From the NCBI RefSeq assembly GCF_001894805.1, contig NZ_BCWX01000002.1:682001-746000 (forward strand): a DNA stretch of 64,000 nt, written 5' to 3'. Positions within the stretch are counted from its first letter, which is position 1; each line of letters opens with the position of its first letter. The notes under the pieces were generated by a model. It was not told where the DNA came from. It saw only the letters and a list, made by a program, of their open reading frames with translations, and made no database searches. Positions 7,830 through 17,385 of the stretch are shown in pieces. The translations under genes were made by a program, and so were the position numbers. Origin of the DNA: Rhodococcus globerulus NBRC 14531 (lineage in GTDB: Bacteria > Actinomycetota > Actinomycetes > Mycobacteriales > Mycobacteriaceae).

Positions 7830-9431
7830 ATGTCAGCCACAGTTGGAGAAACTCGGGCTAGTACCGAGAGCAGTGCGATGACGCACAGCGAAATTTTGAA
7901 AGTCCTCACCGGCCTCATCGCGGCACTCTTTACCGCGCTGCTGAGCAGCACCATCGTCTCGACGGCTCTCCCGACCATCATCGGTGAATTGCACGGAACG
8001 CAGACGCAGTACGCCTGGATCATCACGGCGGCACTGCTCGCGACGGCCGCGTCGACGCCCATCTGGGGCAAATTGTCTGACCTCTTCAACAAGAAGTTGC
8101 TGGTCCAGACGTCGATCGTGATCTTCGTGGTCGGTTCCATCATCGCCGGCGCAGCGCATAACGTGCCGCTGCTTCTTGGCGCCCGCGTGATTCAGGGCAT
8201 CGGCATGGGTGGTTTGACTGCCCTCGTCGTGGCCATCATCGGCTCCATCATTCCGCCGCGTGATCGTGGTCGGTACTCCGGCTACATGGGTGCTGCCATG
8301 GCTGTCTCGATGTCCGGTGGACCCGTTCTCGGCGGTGTCATCGTCGACACGGTCGGTTGGCGCTGGTGCTTCTACGTGTGTGTTCCGTTGGCAGTCATCG
8401 CACTGTTCCTCCTGCAGCGCACATTGCACATCGAGACCGAGAAGAAGGAAAACGTCTCCATCGACTGGTTGGGTGCCACCTTGCTCACCGCCGGTGTCAG
8501 CGTTCTGCTGATCTGGGTTTCCTTCGCCGGTCAGGATGACTACTACGCCTGGTTCTCGATGCAGTCGCTGTACTTCGTCTTCGGTGGACTTGCCTTGCTG
8601 GCTCTGACGATGTTCGTCGAATCCAAGGTCAAGGATCCGATCCTGCCGATCAAGATCATCACCGAGCGCACCACCGCGTTGGCAATCATCGCGTCGGTCG
8701 CAGTGGGTGTCGGCCTGTTCGGTGCGACGACCTTCCTGACGCAGTACTTCCAGACAGCTCGCGGTTTCGATCCGACGGCAGCCGGACTGCTCACCATCCC
8801 CATGGTGGCAGGCATGCTCGTCGCCTCGGTCGGCTCGGGTCAGATGATCACCAAATTCGGTCAGTGGAAGCCGTTCGTTGTTTCCGGCGCAGTGCTGCTG
8901 CTCATCGGTTTCGGTCTGCTCTCGACGATCGACCACGCGACCAACCTGTGGACCATCGGAATCTTCATGGCCATCGTCGGTTTGGGCACCGGCATGCTGA
9001 TGCAGAACATCGTGCTCGCGGTCCAGAACACCGTCAGCGTCGAAAACATCGGCGCGGCAAGCAGTATCGTTGCGTTCTTCCGTACCTTCGGTGGTGCGAT
9101 CGGCGTGTCGGTACTGGGTTCCATCCTGGCAAGTCGCGTCGGCACCCTGACCAAGGAATCCGTGTCCGCACTGCCGCCCGAGCAGCAGATGGTTGCAGGC
9201 AAGAGCTTGCAGGACGGACTCGACCTGAACAACATGCCCGACTTCGTCGGACAGATCGTTCGATTCGCGTACGGCGACGCAACGGGACGCATCTTCCTGG
9301 TCGCAGCCGTTGTTGCCATCGTCACCTTGGTAGCGGTTTCCTTCATCCCGAACCGGGCACTGCGGACCACGATCGACATCGTTGTACCCGAGGCGGACGA
9401 GGTCAACCTCGAAAAGTCGGCTTCACGCTGA
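7830..9431 (+). CDS. MFS drug-efflux transporter, DHA2/EmrB type (14 TM)
   Basis: 533 residues starting at ATG 7830, with GGGAG upstream overlapping the marR end. About 14 hydrophobic helices are visible. Motif A is GKLSDLFNKK between helices 2 and 3, and motif C, diagnostic of drug/H+ antiporters, is GGPVLGGVIVD near residue 165. Loop RDRGRYSGYMGA and the late GMLMQNIVLAVQNTV segment are typical of EmrB/QacA relatives. It is expected to export hydrophobic compounds in exchange for protons. It is translationally close to MarR, and its stop abuts the convergent SIMPL gene with no terminator visible. Confidence 0.92.
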   Translation: MSATVGETRASTESSAMTHSEILKVLTGLIAALFTALLSSTIVSTALPTIIGELHGTQTQYAWIITAALLATAASTPIWGKLSDLFNKKLLVQTSIVIFVVGSIIAGAAHNVPLLLGARVIQGIGMGGLTALVVAIIGSIIPPRDRGRYSGYMGAAMAVSMSGGPVLGGVIVDTVGWRWCFYVCVPLAVIALFLLQRTLHIETEKKENVSIDWLGATLLTAGVSVLLIWVSFAGQDDYYAWFSMQSLYFVFGGLALLALTMFVESKVKDPILPIKIITERTTALAIIASVAVGVGLFGATTFLTQYFQTARGFDPTAAGLLTIPMVAGMLVASVGSGQMITKFGQWKPFVVSGAVLLLIGFGLLSTIDHATNLWTIGIFMAIVGLGTGMLMQNIVLAVQNTVSVENIGAASSIVAFFRTFGGAIGVSVLGSILASRVGTLTKESVSALPPEQQMVAGKSLQDGLDLNNMPDFVGQIVRFAYGDATGRIFLVAAVVAIVTLVAVSFIPNRALRTTIDIVVPEADEVNLEKSASR

Positions 9432-10100
9432 TCACGCCATAGACCATCGAACACGGAGCGAGATCGTTTCCTCGATCTCACCGTGTTCGACGGCCAGCGG
9501 AGCAGAATCTGCCCGAGCCGCGGCAAATACACCGTGCACCGGGACCATCTGGTCGGCGCCCTCGACAATCTCGAGGGTGTCGACCAGATTTTTCCGTGCC
9601 AGGGCCGCGAACTGTGCGGCCTTTGATTGTGCTGACGCCCAGGCAGATTCGCGGGCGAGCTCGGCCAGCGCCGTTCGATCCTCGAGGTCGAATGCCACGC
9701 TGTCGAGTCGGATCGCGTCGCCGGAGGCGGACACACAATCAGCGATAACGGCGGCGGGAGAATGCGAGCTGTTCGCACTCAACTCGCGCACTACTATTCG
9801 AAATGTCGTCGACGCAGTGAACCCGGTGGTTTCTGCTCGGCCGCCGTCCACCCACTGAGTCTGCGGGTGGATGCTCAATCCTGTTGTCACGAGGTCGGCT
9901 CCGCGGATGCCGTGTGCGTGCAGTACGTCCGTCAATGCGGTCGAGTGCCTGGCCAGGGCACCGAACGCGTCGGCAACTGCCGGGTCTGTCACCGAGATGC
10001 CAATCGACAACCGGGCAATGTCGGGAGTGGCTGTTGCGCGGCCGATTCCACTGACCGTCACGCTGGTCGCGTCCGACTGTTCCGAATGCGTGAAGGTCAT
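9432..10100 (-). CDS. SIMPL (DUF541) domain protein
   Basis: 222 residues of a single SIMPL domain: VTVSGIGRATATPDIARLSIGISV at the N-terminus, ALTDVLHAHGIRGADLVTTGLSIHPQTQW in the middle, and ALAELARESAWASAQSKAAQFAALA near the C-terminus. Unlike many members it has no signal peptide, so it is probably cytosolic. Family members oligomerise and have been linked to stress or adhesion, but their biochemical role is unclear. It lies 13 bases downstream of the glutaminase gene on the same strand, with GGAG before its ATG, so the two are probably one operon. Confidence 0.85.
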   Translation of the reverse strand: MTFTHSEQSDATSVTVSGIGRATATPDIARLSIGISVTDPAVADAFGALARHSTALTDVLHAHGIRGADLVTTGLSIHPQTQWVDGGRAETTGFTASTTFRIVVRELSANSSHSPAAVIADCVSASGDAIRLDSVAFDLEDRTALAELARESAWASAQSKAAQFAALARKNLVDTLEIVEGADQMVPVHGVFAAARADSAPLAVEHGEIEETISLRVRWSMA

Positions 10101-10113
10101 TGGGCTTCTCCGA

Positions 10114-11937
10114 TCAGATGCGTCCTGCGCCGATAACGCTGCGCAAGGTCATGTCGAGTTGTTCGTACGCGCCCGATGCCAGGCTCTCGAGCAGCGCAAG
10201 TTTGAGTTCCGGTGCCGCAGAGGTCAGTTCGTTGTACCGCGCAGTCGTGAGGACAGCCACAACCACAGTGGTGTCGGCCCGGACGTCGTTGAGGAACCGG
10301 GAGTTCAGGAACATCGTCATCTCGCCGAACGTCATTCCGGCGGACAACGTCGCGATCCGGTGCGTGAGGCCTTGAACGTCGGTGAACGTCGTGCTGACCT
10401 GTCCTTGCAGAATCAAATAGAACCCTGACGCCGCATCACCGCGGCGGGCGATAGTTTCGCCCCTGGCATACGTTCGGCTCTCGAGCTGAGACACGAAGGC
10501 AGACACCTGTTTCGGTGACAACGCGTCGAGGACGGGGTGATCCTCGATCGACATGCTCGCCGGCTGACGCTGCTGTGAGCAGTGGAGCGTCAGGAGAGCG
10601 TCCTCGCACCACGCCATCGCCGCGTCGAGGTCGGCAAAAACCCGTCCGCCGCGTTGCGCGGGATTGATGCTCGAACTTGCCTGTCCGAGAAGCCCGCTCG
10701 GATCCACCAATGCCACGGCGCAACCCTTGTCGGCCAGTTGGGTCCGCAGAGCCGTGATCATGCGAATCGCCACGTCGCTGGCGTCGTCGACCCGTCGTAC
10801 GTCGATCACGACCACTTCGAGTCCTTCGTCCACCGAACCGATCTCGCGCACGGCGGACTCCGCGCCGGTGAACAGGAGATCGCCGTGCAGTTCGTAGATC
10901 CGGCTCCGCTTGCCGACGTCTTCGAGAACAGCCTGTTCGGTGGGTGTGCGCCTGACTCGGGAAGGAGCCTGAGTCACGTTATAGCGCGCGCGGATCGACG
11001 ACCTCGACGCCCGCGTCACATGGAGGAAGTGAAGTTCCAACTCCTTGGACAGCGCCTTTGCCGCGGCCACACCACGAACGCTGTTTCCGTGAGCATCGAG
11101 TCTGGGGGAGTAGACGGCGATCCCGATCTGCCCGGGAAGAACTGCCATGACGCCGCCGCCGACGCCACTCTTGGCGGGTAACCCCACTTCGACCAGCCAC
11201 TTCCCGGCGCCGTCGTACATTCCACACGTCGACATGACGCTGAGGACCTGTTCGACGCCGACGGCGGTGAGTGCGCGCTCGCGGGTCAACGGATTGACGC
11301 CGTTGTTGGCCATCGTCGCGGCCATCAGGCTCAGGTCGCGGCACGTCACGTCGATGGAGCACTGACGGAAGTACAGGTCGACGGCGTCGTTGGGGTCGCC
11401 GGAGATCACATCGAACGAGCGCAGCATGTGTCCGATCGCGCGATTGCGATGTCCGGTGCGCGCTTCGGATTCGTAGACGGCTTCGTTGAACGGCAACTCC
11501 CGGCCTGCGTAACGCGAATATGCTGCGCGAATTCGTTCGAAGCGGGTTGCTTGATCTGCACCCGTCACCAGCGAGGCCGCGGTGATCGCGCCCGCGTTGA
11601 TCATCGGATTCCGTGGTCGCTCGGTGAGGGGATCGAGGCTGATCTCGTTGAACGGCTCACCGGACGGTTCGACGTCGATCTTGGCGTCGACGGCCTCGGC
11701 ACCGCGATCAGCGAGAGCGAGTGCGTACGTGAACGGCTTGGAGATCGACTGGATCGTGAAGGGATGTCGGGAATCGCCGATTTCGTAGACGTATCCGTCG
11801 ATGGTGGCGAGGCAGATCCCGAACGAATCGGGGGCGACGGCAGCAAGTTCGGGTATGTAGTCGGCGACTTCTCCGGCATCGAGTGATCGGACGTCGTCGA
11901 AGACTCGGGCGATCAGATCGTCAACCACGTTTCCCAT
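10114..11937 (-). CDS. glsA: glutaminase A fused to STAS and cyclic-nucleotide-binding domains
   Basis: 607 residues from the ATG at 11937; a start 31 codons further upstream is possible but gives an unlikely N-terminus. Residues 1-310 are a beta-lactamase-like glutaminase with the catalytic Ser64-x-x-Lys67 (QSISKPFT), the NAGAI segment and YFRQCSIDVTCRDL. About 345-450 is a STAS domain (IYELHGDLLFTGAESAVREI...VVIDVRRV). About 480-600 is a cNMP-binding/CAP-like domain (GETIARRGDAASGFYLILQGQVS, then GEMTMFL). It hydrolyses glutamine to glutamate and ammonia. The two added domains suggest control by a nucleotide and by protein interaction. It is followed by the SIMPL gene. Confidence 0.92.
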   Translation of the reverse strand: MGNVVDDLIARVFDDVRSLDAGEVADYIPELAAVAPDSFGICLATIDGYVYEIGDSRHPFTIQSISKPFTYALALADRGAEAVDAKIDVEPSGEPFNEISLDPLTERPRNPMINAGAITAASLVTGADQATRFERIRAAYSRYAGRELPFNEAVYESEARTGHRNRAIGHMLRSFDVISGDPNDAVDLYFRQCSIDVTCRDLSLMAATMANNGVNPLTRERALTAVGVEQVLSVMSTCGMYDGAGKWLVEVGLPAKSGVGGGVMAVLPGQIGIAVYSPRLDAHGNSVRGVAAAKALSKELELHFLHVTRASRSSIRARYNVTQAPSRVRRTPTEQAVLEDVGKRSRIYELHGDLLFTGAESAVREIGSVDEGLEVVVIDVRRVDDASDVAIRMITALRTQLADKGCAVALVDPSGLLGQASSSINPAQRGGRVFADLDAAMAWCEDALLTLHCSQQRQPASMSIEDHPVLDALSPKQVSAFVSQLESRTYARGETIARRGDAASGFYLILQGQVSTTFTDVQGLTHRIATLSAGMTFGEMTMFLNSRFLNDVRADTTVVVAVLTTARYNELTSAAPELKLALLESLASGAYEQLDMTLRSVIGAGRI

Positions 11938-12189
11938 AGGATGACTGTAGGCGGACGAGTTCGACAATTTGTGGTCGCCGAGCGGATGTCTACAAGACCG
12001 GCCATCCGTTTTGTCTGTGATTGCAGTCACGGACCGCCGCCCCGGTGGTGCTGTAACTCGAAGTTATAGGTGAATACCGCCGAGTCCGCGTGTCGGTTCG
12101 CTGAGTCGCTCCGTAGACTGACAGAACTGTCGTACAGACAGCCGCGGCGCGCACCGGTGCAGCTGTGAAGCACGGAAGGAGCGATCTCG

Positions 12190-14127
12190 TTGGGTGTTCT
12201 TGCCCGCATTCAAGGTCCTGACGATCTACGTCAGTTGAGCCACGCCGAGGTTTCGGAGTTGGCTGACGAGATTCGTGAGTTCCTGGTGCAGAAGGTCGCT
12301 GCCACCGGTGGTCACCTCGGCCCCAATCTCGGGGTTGTCGAGCTGACCCTTGCCCTGCATCGAATTTTCGATTCTCCGCAAGATGCCATCATCTTCGACA
12401 CCGGGCATCAGGCGTATGTCCACAAGATCCTGACCGGACGCAAGGATCAGTTCGAGACCTTGCGCAAGCAGGGTGGTTTGTCTGGGTACCCCTGCCGTGC
12501 CGAGAGTGAGCACGACTGGGTCGAGTCCTCCCACGCTTCAGCTGCACTGTCTTATGCCGACGGTTTGGCAAAGGCGTTTGCGCTGACCGGTCAAGATCGA
12601 CACGTTGTCGCCGTTGTCGGTGACGGTGCGCTCACCGGCGGAATGTGTTGGGAAGCCCTCAACAACATCGCGGCCGGCAAGGATCGTTCCGTAGTGATCG
12701 TCGTCAACGACAACGGTCGTTCGTATGCGCCTACCATCGGCGGACTTGCCGATCACCTTTCTGCGCTGCGTACCGCTCCGAGCTACGAGCGGGCCCTCGA
12801 CAACGGTCGCAGGATGGTCAAGAAGCTTCCCTGGGTGGGTCGCGCTGCTTACTCGGTACTGCACGGAATGAAGGCCGGTCTCAAGGACGCGGTCAGCCCG
12901 CAGGTCATGTTCACCGACCTCGGCATCAAGTACCTCGGCCCTGTCGACGGCCATGACGAGCAGGCCATGGAATCGGCGTTGCGCCGGGCCAAGGCATACG
13001 GCGGACCGGTGATCGTTCATGCCGTCACCCGTAAAGGCAACGGTTACGCGCACGCCGAGAACGACATCGCGGATCAGATGCACGCAACCGGGGTCATCGA
13101 CCCCGTGACCGGTCGCTCCGACAAGACGCCGGCACTCGACTGGACATCAGTTTTCTCCGCCGAGTTGATCGAGCAGGCTTCGCGCCGCGAGGACATCGTG
13201 GCGATCACCGCCGCGATGGCCGGCCCGACAGGCCTGGCCGCGTTCGCGGAGAAGTTCCCCGACCGCATGTTCGACGTCGGTATCGCGGAGCAGCATGCGA
13301 TGACGTCGGCAGCTGGATTGGCGCTCGGCGGATTGCACCCGGTGGTCGCTATTTACGCGACCTTCCTCAACCGTGCCTTCGATCAGCTGCTCATGGATGT
13401 TGCGCTCCTGAAGCAGCCGGTCACGGTAGTTCTCGACCGTGCCGGCGTCACCGGGGTCGACGGCGCCAGCCACAACGGGGTTTGGGACTTGTCCCTGCTC
13501 GGTATCATTCCCGGAATTCGTGTTGCGGCTCCACGTGACGCCGTCACGCTCCGTGAAGAATTGGACGAAGCACTCAAGGTCGACGACGGTCCCACCGTCG
13601 TCCGGTTCCCGAAGGGCGCTGTCCCCGAGGGGATTCCGGCGATCAAGCGGCTCGACGGAATTGACGTGCTTCGCGAGTCCGACGGAGATCGCGGCGATGT
13701 GCTCCTCGTTGCCGTCGGACCATTTGCCTCCTTGGCCCTCGCGATCGCCGATCGTCTCGACAAGCAGGGCATCGCGGTGACCGTTGTCGATCCGCGTTGG
13801 GTTCTGCCCGTCTCGGACGCATTGGTCAAGGTTGCCGACAAGTTCGCGCTGGTTGTCACTCTCGAAGACGGCGGGGTGCACGGCGGTATCGGATCGACGG
13901 TTTCCGCAGCGTTGCGGGCTGCGGGTGTTCACACCGCGTGCCGCGACATGGGTGTGCCGCAGCAGTTCCTTGATCACGCCTCCCGTGAAGCCATCCATCA
14001 GGAACTGGGTCTGACGGCGCAGGATCTGTCCCTGAAGATCACCGGTTGGGTGGCCAGCATGGGTGGCTCCGCGGTTCACGTTAACGGGGATGCGCCTGCA
14101 CGTGGCGACGCCCCTGCCCAAGGCTGA
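12190..14127 (+). CDS. dxs: 1-deoxy-D-xylulose-5-phosphate synthase
   Basis: 645 residues from a TTG, with GGAG 8 bases upstream. It has the three transketolase-like domains: the ThDP-binding part with GHLGPN (His42), GDGALTGG (144-151) and NDN (173-175); the pyrimidine part with [21 protein letters not shown]; and the C-terminal part from about residue 490. It condenses pyruvate and glyceraldehyde-3-phosphate, the first and flux-controlling step of the MEP isoprenoid pathway. It corresponds in gene order to Rv2682c (dxs1). The 252-base upstream gap should hold its promoter; I saw no riboswitch fold there. A hairpin terminator follows. Confidence 0.97.
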   Translation: MGVLARIQGPDDLRQLSHAEVSELADEIREFLVQKVAATGGHLGPNLGVVELTLALHRIFDSPQDAIIFDTGHQAYVHKILTGRKDQFETLRKQGGLSGYPCRAESEHDWVESSHASAALSYADGLAKAFALTGQDRHVVAVVGDGALTGGMCWEALNNIAAGKDRSVVIVVNDNGRSYAPTIGGLADHLSALRTAPSYERALDNGRRMVKKLPWVGRAAYSVLHGMKAGLKDAVSPQVMFTDLGIKYLGPVDGHDEQAMESALRRAKAYGGPVIVHAVTRKGNGYAHAENDIADQMHATGVIDPVTGRSDKTPALDWTSVFSAELIEQASRREDIVAITAAMAGPTGLAAFAEKFPDRMFDVGIAEQHAMTSAAGLALGGLHPVVAIYATFLNRAFDQLLMDVALLKQPVTVVLDRAGVTGVDGASHNGVWDLSLLGIIPGIRVAAPRDAVTLREELDEALKVDDGPTVVRFPKGAVPEGIPAIKRLDGIDVLRESDGDRGDVLLVAVGPFASLALAIADRLDKQGIAVTVVDPRWVLPVSDALVKVADKFALVVTLEDGGVHGGIGSTVSAALRAAGVHTACRDMGVPQQFLDHASREAIHQELGLTAQDLSLKITGWVASMGGSAVHVNGDAPARGDAPAQG

Positions 14128-14143
14128 GTAACGCTTCATACAG

Positions 14144-14181
14144 ATCGGCACTACTGGAAATTGCTTCCCAGCAGTGCCGAT
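14144..14181. terminator. bidirectional hairpin between dxs and the sugar porter
   Basis: Arms ATCGGCACT (14144-14152) and AGTGCCGAT (14173-14181) pair perfectly, and inside them CTGG/CCAG pair after one A/C mismatch, leaving a loop of about 10 bases. It sits between two convergent genes, 16 bases after the dxs stop. There is no long T-run, which is common for actinobacterial terminators. Confidence 0.7.
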
Positions 14182-14204
14182 ACGTATATGAGCTGGTGCT
14201 GCAA

Positions 14205-15647
14205 TTACTGCACCGATTCGAGTGTGCTGCCTCGAGTTTCCTTTACGAATCTCAGCACCACGAACAGGGACAGCAGTGCCATTACCGCGTAGGCGCCGTA
14301 GGTGAGCGACAGATTCCAATCGGCCAGCGACGGGAAGGTCCAGGACACCAGGAAGTTGGCGACCCAGTTTGCTGCAGTGGCGAGACCGACTGCGGTGGCG
14401 CGCACACGGTTGGGGAACATCTCGGAGATGAGGACCCAGACGACCGGTCCCCATGACAGCGCGAAGAAGAACACAAACGCGTTTGCACCGATGAGGGCGA
14501 TGGTGGCGTTGGCGCCGCTGAGTGTCGCGACGGATTCGCCGATCTCGTTCTTTGTCACTGTTGCCGAATGGAAACAGATAGCCGCGGTGCCGAGTGAGAT
14601 TGCCATACCGGCGGAACCGACCAGCAGCAACGGCTTTCGTCCGACGCGGTCGATGACGGCAATCGCGACGAAGGTGCCGACGATGTTGACCAGCGCACTG
14701 ACGACGCTGATCAGGAGCGAGCGGTCTGCGCCGAATCCGACGGCCTGCCACAGCGTGCTGGAGTAATAGAAGATGACGTTGATTCCGACCAGCTGCTGGA
14801 GTGCTGCCAAGGCGATGCCGAGCCAGACCAGGTACGAGACACCGAGTCGTTTCGAAAAGAGCTCGCGCACAGTGGTTTTGGCCTGCTTGAGTTTGAGAGA
14901 CTCGCGAATTTCGTTCATCCGGCCGGTGACGGCGTCATGGTCGCCGCCTTCGAGGTCGGAGATGATCTTGCGCGCCCGATCGTCCTTGCCTTGAGCGACG
15001 AGGAAGCGCGGAGACTCCGGGATCGTGGTGGTCATCACGAGATACAGAAGTGCAGGTACTGCCTCGAGCATCAGCATCCACTGCCAGGCTTCGAGGCCCG
15101 CGATCTGATTGCGCGCGCCACCGGCAGCGGCTTGCAGGGCGTAGTTGACCAACTGTGACACCGCAATTCCGAGCACGATGGCCAATTGATACATCGAACC
15201 GAGGCGGCCGCGGATAGCGGCCGGCGAGATCTCCGCGATGTATGCCGGCGCGATCACCGACGCAAAACCGACAGCGACGCCACCGACGATGCGCCAGAAT
15301 GTCAGGTCGTAGACACTGAACGGAACGGCCGAACCGACGGCGCCGACAACAAAGAGCACTGCCGCGATCTGCATGACGCGGATGCGACCGAGTCGATCAG
15401 CTAGTGACCCCGCTATCCAAGCGCCCAATGCTGCGCCGAGCAGGGTCAGGGACACGGTCAGGCCGGTGGCACCTGCGCCGATGTCGTATTTGTCGCGGAT
15501 CGCTCCGACGGCTCCGTTGATGACAGCTGTGTCGTATCCGAACAGGAATCCGCCGAGCGCGGCAGCGCCGGCAAAGAGAACTGCATGTCCGACGGCGGCG
15601 CGTGTAGCGCCGGAACCGCCACTGTCGGTGGTACCGCTGAATGCCAT
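14205..15647 (-). CDS. MFS sugar porter
   Basis: 480 residues; the ATG at 15647 is preceded by a strong GGAGGGGGCAGGA, which decides the start over an upstream in-frame ATG. Twelve hydrophobic helices are visible, with the sugar-porter signatures GYDTAVINGAVGAI, GSLADRLGRIR between helices 2 and 3, PESPRFLV in the central loop, and FFALSWGPVVWVLISEMFPNRVRATA in the second half. It should import a hexose, pentose or polyol with protons. It reads away from the SRPBCC gene across a 158-base gap and is insulated from dxs by the hairpin at 14144. Confidence 0.92.
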   Translation of the reverse strand: MAFSGTTDSGGSGATRAAVGHAVLFAGAAALGGFLFGYDTAVINGAVGAIRDKYDIGAGATGLTVSLTLLGAALGAWIAGSLADRLGRIRVMQIAAVLFVVGAVGSAVPFSVYDLTFWRIVGGVAVGFASVIAPAYIAEISPAAIRGRLGSMYQLAIVLGIAVSQLVNYALQAAAGGARNQIAGLEAWQWMLMLEAVPALLYLVMTTTIPESPRFLVAQGKDDRARKIISDLEGGDHDAVTGRMNEIRESLKLKQAKTTVRELFSKRLGVSYLVWLGIALAALQQLVGINVIFYYSSTLWQAVGFGADRSLLISVVSALVNIVGTFVAIAVIDRVGRKPLLLVGSAGMAISLGTAAICFHSATVTKNEIGESVATLSGANATIALIGANAFVFFFALSWGPVVWVLISEMFPNRVRATAVGLATAANWVANFLVSWTFPSLADWNLSLTYGAYAVMALLSLFVVLRFVKETRGSTLESVQ

Positions 15648-15805
15648 TCCTGCCCCCTCCGGGCCAAGTGAACGATGCCCCGCTGCGTCGTCCGCGTGTA
15701 AAAGCACTCTGGACGCTACGCCCACCACGCGCGATTTGGCGGTTAGTCGAGTCTTGTTATCCACCTGAGTTGTTCGGGACATTCATCGGCGACGCCGATC
15801 GCGCG

Positions 15806-16276
15806 TCAGGTTGATGCGATCCGTTCGGCCTTTGCGGCGAAGTCCGCGAGATCCGCAGCCATCATCTTTCGGGTGATTCGAAGCCCGAGGCGCCCGAATA
15901 CAGCACCGAGGACTTTGGACACGGCCGACTGGGCTTCGGAAACACCGGCGAAGTTCATTTCGAGGAGCGTGCCGCCGGGTGCGGGCTTCAGCGTGAATCC
16001 GGACGTGTAGTCCATGCCGTTCGAATGTGCTTTCACCACAGTGCGAATGGGCGCCTCGACCTCCACGACCCACATTTCCTCGGATGCTTCCTTGCCCATC
16101 AGCTTGCGGGTTTCACGCCACCTGGTGCCCACGGCGTACCCCTCACCGGCAAGCCGTTCGATACGGGTTACGCCGGTGAGGGTGTCGACCGCGCCGTCGA
16201 GGTCGGTGACGACCTGCCACACGGTGTCCACGGGTGCATTGACAACTCTGGTCACGGAAGTAGCAAGTTCAGGCAT
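15806..16276 (-). CDS. SRPBCC/polyketide-cyclase-like protein
   Basis: 156 residues with the START-like fold of the SRPBCC superfamily: TRVVNAPVDTVWQVVTDLDGAVDTLTGVTRIE, then a cavity-forming antiparallel sheet (GTRWRETRKLMGKEASEEMWVVEVEAP) and a long C-terminal helix (GLRITRKMMAADLADFAAKAERIAS). Such proteins bind hydrophobic ligands; catalysis, if any, is not predictable. There is no signal peptide. It sits 47 bases downstream of the siderophore-binding lipoprotein gene on the same strand, which may simply be read-through. Confidence 0.82.
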   Translation of the reverse strand: MPELATSVTRVVNAPVDTVWQVVTDLDGAVDTLTGVTRIERLAGEGYAVGTRWRETRKLMGKEASEEMWVVEVEAPIRTVVKAHSNGMDYTSGFTLKPAPGGTLLEMNFAGVSEAQSAVSKVLGAVFGRLGLRITRKMMAADLADFAAKAERIAST

Positions 16277-16322
16277 GCGCAGAGCCTAGGTCGTGACACC
16301 GACAAGCGGGGGTTACTTACTG

Positions 16323-17336
16323 TCAGCCGGCGCGGTTGGCAGCTTCCGTCAACGACGGCGTTATCTGGTCGAGGACCCACGGGGTGCTCAGTACGTTGAC
16401 GTTGCTGAGGCCGCCGATGACTCTGGTGTCGCTGAGGAAGACCGTCGATCCGCGCTTGACGGCGTCGAGTGCGCTGACCGCGGGAATGCTTGCCGGGTCG
16501 GTGGTTCCGTCGGTGAAGCCGACAATCACGTCGGCGTCGATGTCGGCGATGTTCTCGTAGGAGAGCGTCGTGAAGAACGACCCACCGGCATTGGCAGCGC
16601 CGAGCTTTTCGACGCCAGGAGCGTTGACAAACCCGAGTTCGTTCAACACCTGCACACGGGGATCCGTCGGGAGGTACACGTTGACGTTGCTGGCGTCGGT
16701 GTCGAAGTTGACGACGGCAATGGTCTTTCCGGCGTATTCGGGATGCGCAGCGGCAGTGTCGGCGAGAGTGGTGTCGAGGCCCTCGATCAATGCGTCGGCT
16801 TCGGTCGGCTTGCCTACGGCCTTTCCGACAATGCGTGTCTGGTCCTGCCAGGTTGTCTGCCACGCATCGCCGGGATAGGCGACAGTCGGCGCAACCTTGC
16901 TCAGCTGTTCGTAGACCGATTTCTCGAATCCTTCGTATGGGGCAAGGATCGCGTCGGGAGTCAGGGAAGCCACGATTTCGACGGGCGGCTCGCCAGTGGC
17001 CGGCATGTCGAACAGCGTGGTCTTGTCAGCGTCGAAGTATTCCTGTGCCCACGGCATCACTCCGTTGTCGTCGGCCCCGTATGTGTACTTGGGCTGTCCG
17101 ACCGGAGTGAGACCGAGGGCGTAGAGGATGTCCTGAGCGTTCCAGCCGAGGGTGACCAACCGTTCCGGTTGGGTTTCGATCGTGGTGGTGCCGAAGACGT
17201 TGTCGATGCTGACCGGGAAACCCTCCGAGTTCGCCGGAGCAGACGAGGAGTCCGAATCGGATGAGCAGGCTACGAGTGCGGTGGCGGTGAGTGCAGCCAG
17301 ACCCAGTGCTGCCCATCCGCGAACGGTAGTTTTCAT
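16323..17336 (-). CDS. iron-siderophore ABC transporter substrate-binding lipoprotein
   Basis: 337 residues from the ATG at 17336. A lipoprotein signal ends at LVAC with Cys24, followed by a Ser/Asp-rich linker. The mature part is a class III (FepB/FhuD-type) periplasmic-binding fold: FGTTTIETQPERLVTLGWNAQDILYALGLTPVGQPK, a long interdomain helix after TEADALIEGLDTTLADTAAAHPEYAG, and a C-terminal lobe with YENIADIDADVIVGFTDG. It captures a ferric siderophore outside the membrane. No permease or ATPase gene accompanies it, so it is an orphan binding protein. A likely IdeR box covers its start region (17337-17355). Confidence 0.92.
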   Translation of the reverse strand: MKTTVRGWAALGLAALTATALVACSSDSDSSSAPANSEGFPVSIDNVFGTTTIETQPERLVTLGWNAQDILYALGLTPVGQPKYTYGADDNGVMPWAQEYFDADKTTLFDMPATGEPPVEIVASLTPDAILAPYEGFEKSVYEQLSKVAPTVAYPGDAWQTTWQDQTRIVGKAVGKPTEADALIEGLDTTLADTAAAHPEYAGKTIAVVNFDTDASNVNVYLPTDPRVQVLNELGFVNAPGVEKLGAANAGGSFFTTLSYENIADIDADVIVGFTDGTTDPASIPAVSALDAVKRGSTVFLSDTRVIGGLSNVNVLSTPWVLDQITPSLTEAANRAG

Positions 17337-17355
17337 GTAGGAAAGCCTAACCTGT
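17337..17355 (-). promoter_or_regulatory. IdeR/DtxR-type iron box
   Basis: Read on the minus strand this is ACAGGTTAGGCTTTCCTAC, matching 14 of 19 positions of the mycobacterial IdeR consensus TTAGGTTAGGCTAACCTAA. It lies directly before the ATG of the siderophore-binding lipoprotein, so iron-loaded IdeR bound here would block transcription initiation. The match was counted by eye. Confidence 0.75.
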
Positions 17356-17385
17356 TCCGGCGGCCTGAGAGCGACCTCTTCGGGA

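Noticed and set aside
7833..8936. 367-codon minus-strand open frame
   Set aside because: It is antisense to the EmrB-type transporter, and the Asp/Gln/Arg-rich product has no motif.
11938..12189. possible riboswitch upstream of dxs
   Set aside because: No conserved TPP or other riboswitch core could be recognised in the 252 bases.
13147..14751. 534-codon minus-strand open frame
   Set aside because: It is antisense to dxs, crosses the terminator at 14144 and runs into the sugar porter in another frame; Arg-rich low-complexity product, no recognisable domain.
15785..15799. ATCGGC-GAC-GCCGAT mini-hairpin after the SRPBCC gene
   Set aside because: A 6-bp stem with a 3-base loop and no T-run is too weak to call a terminator.
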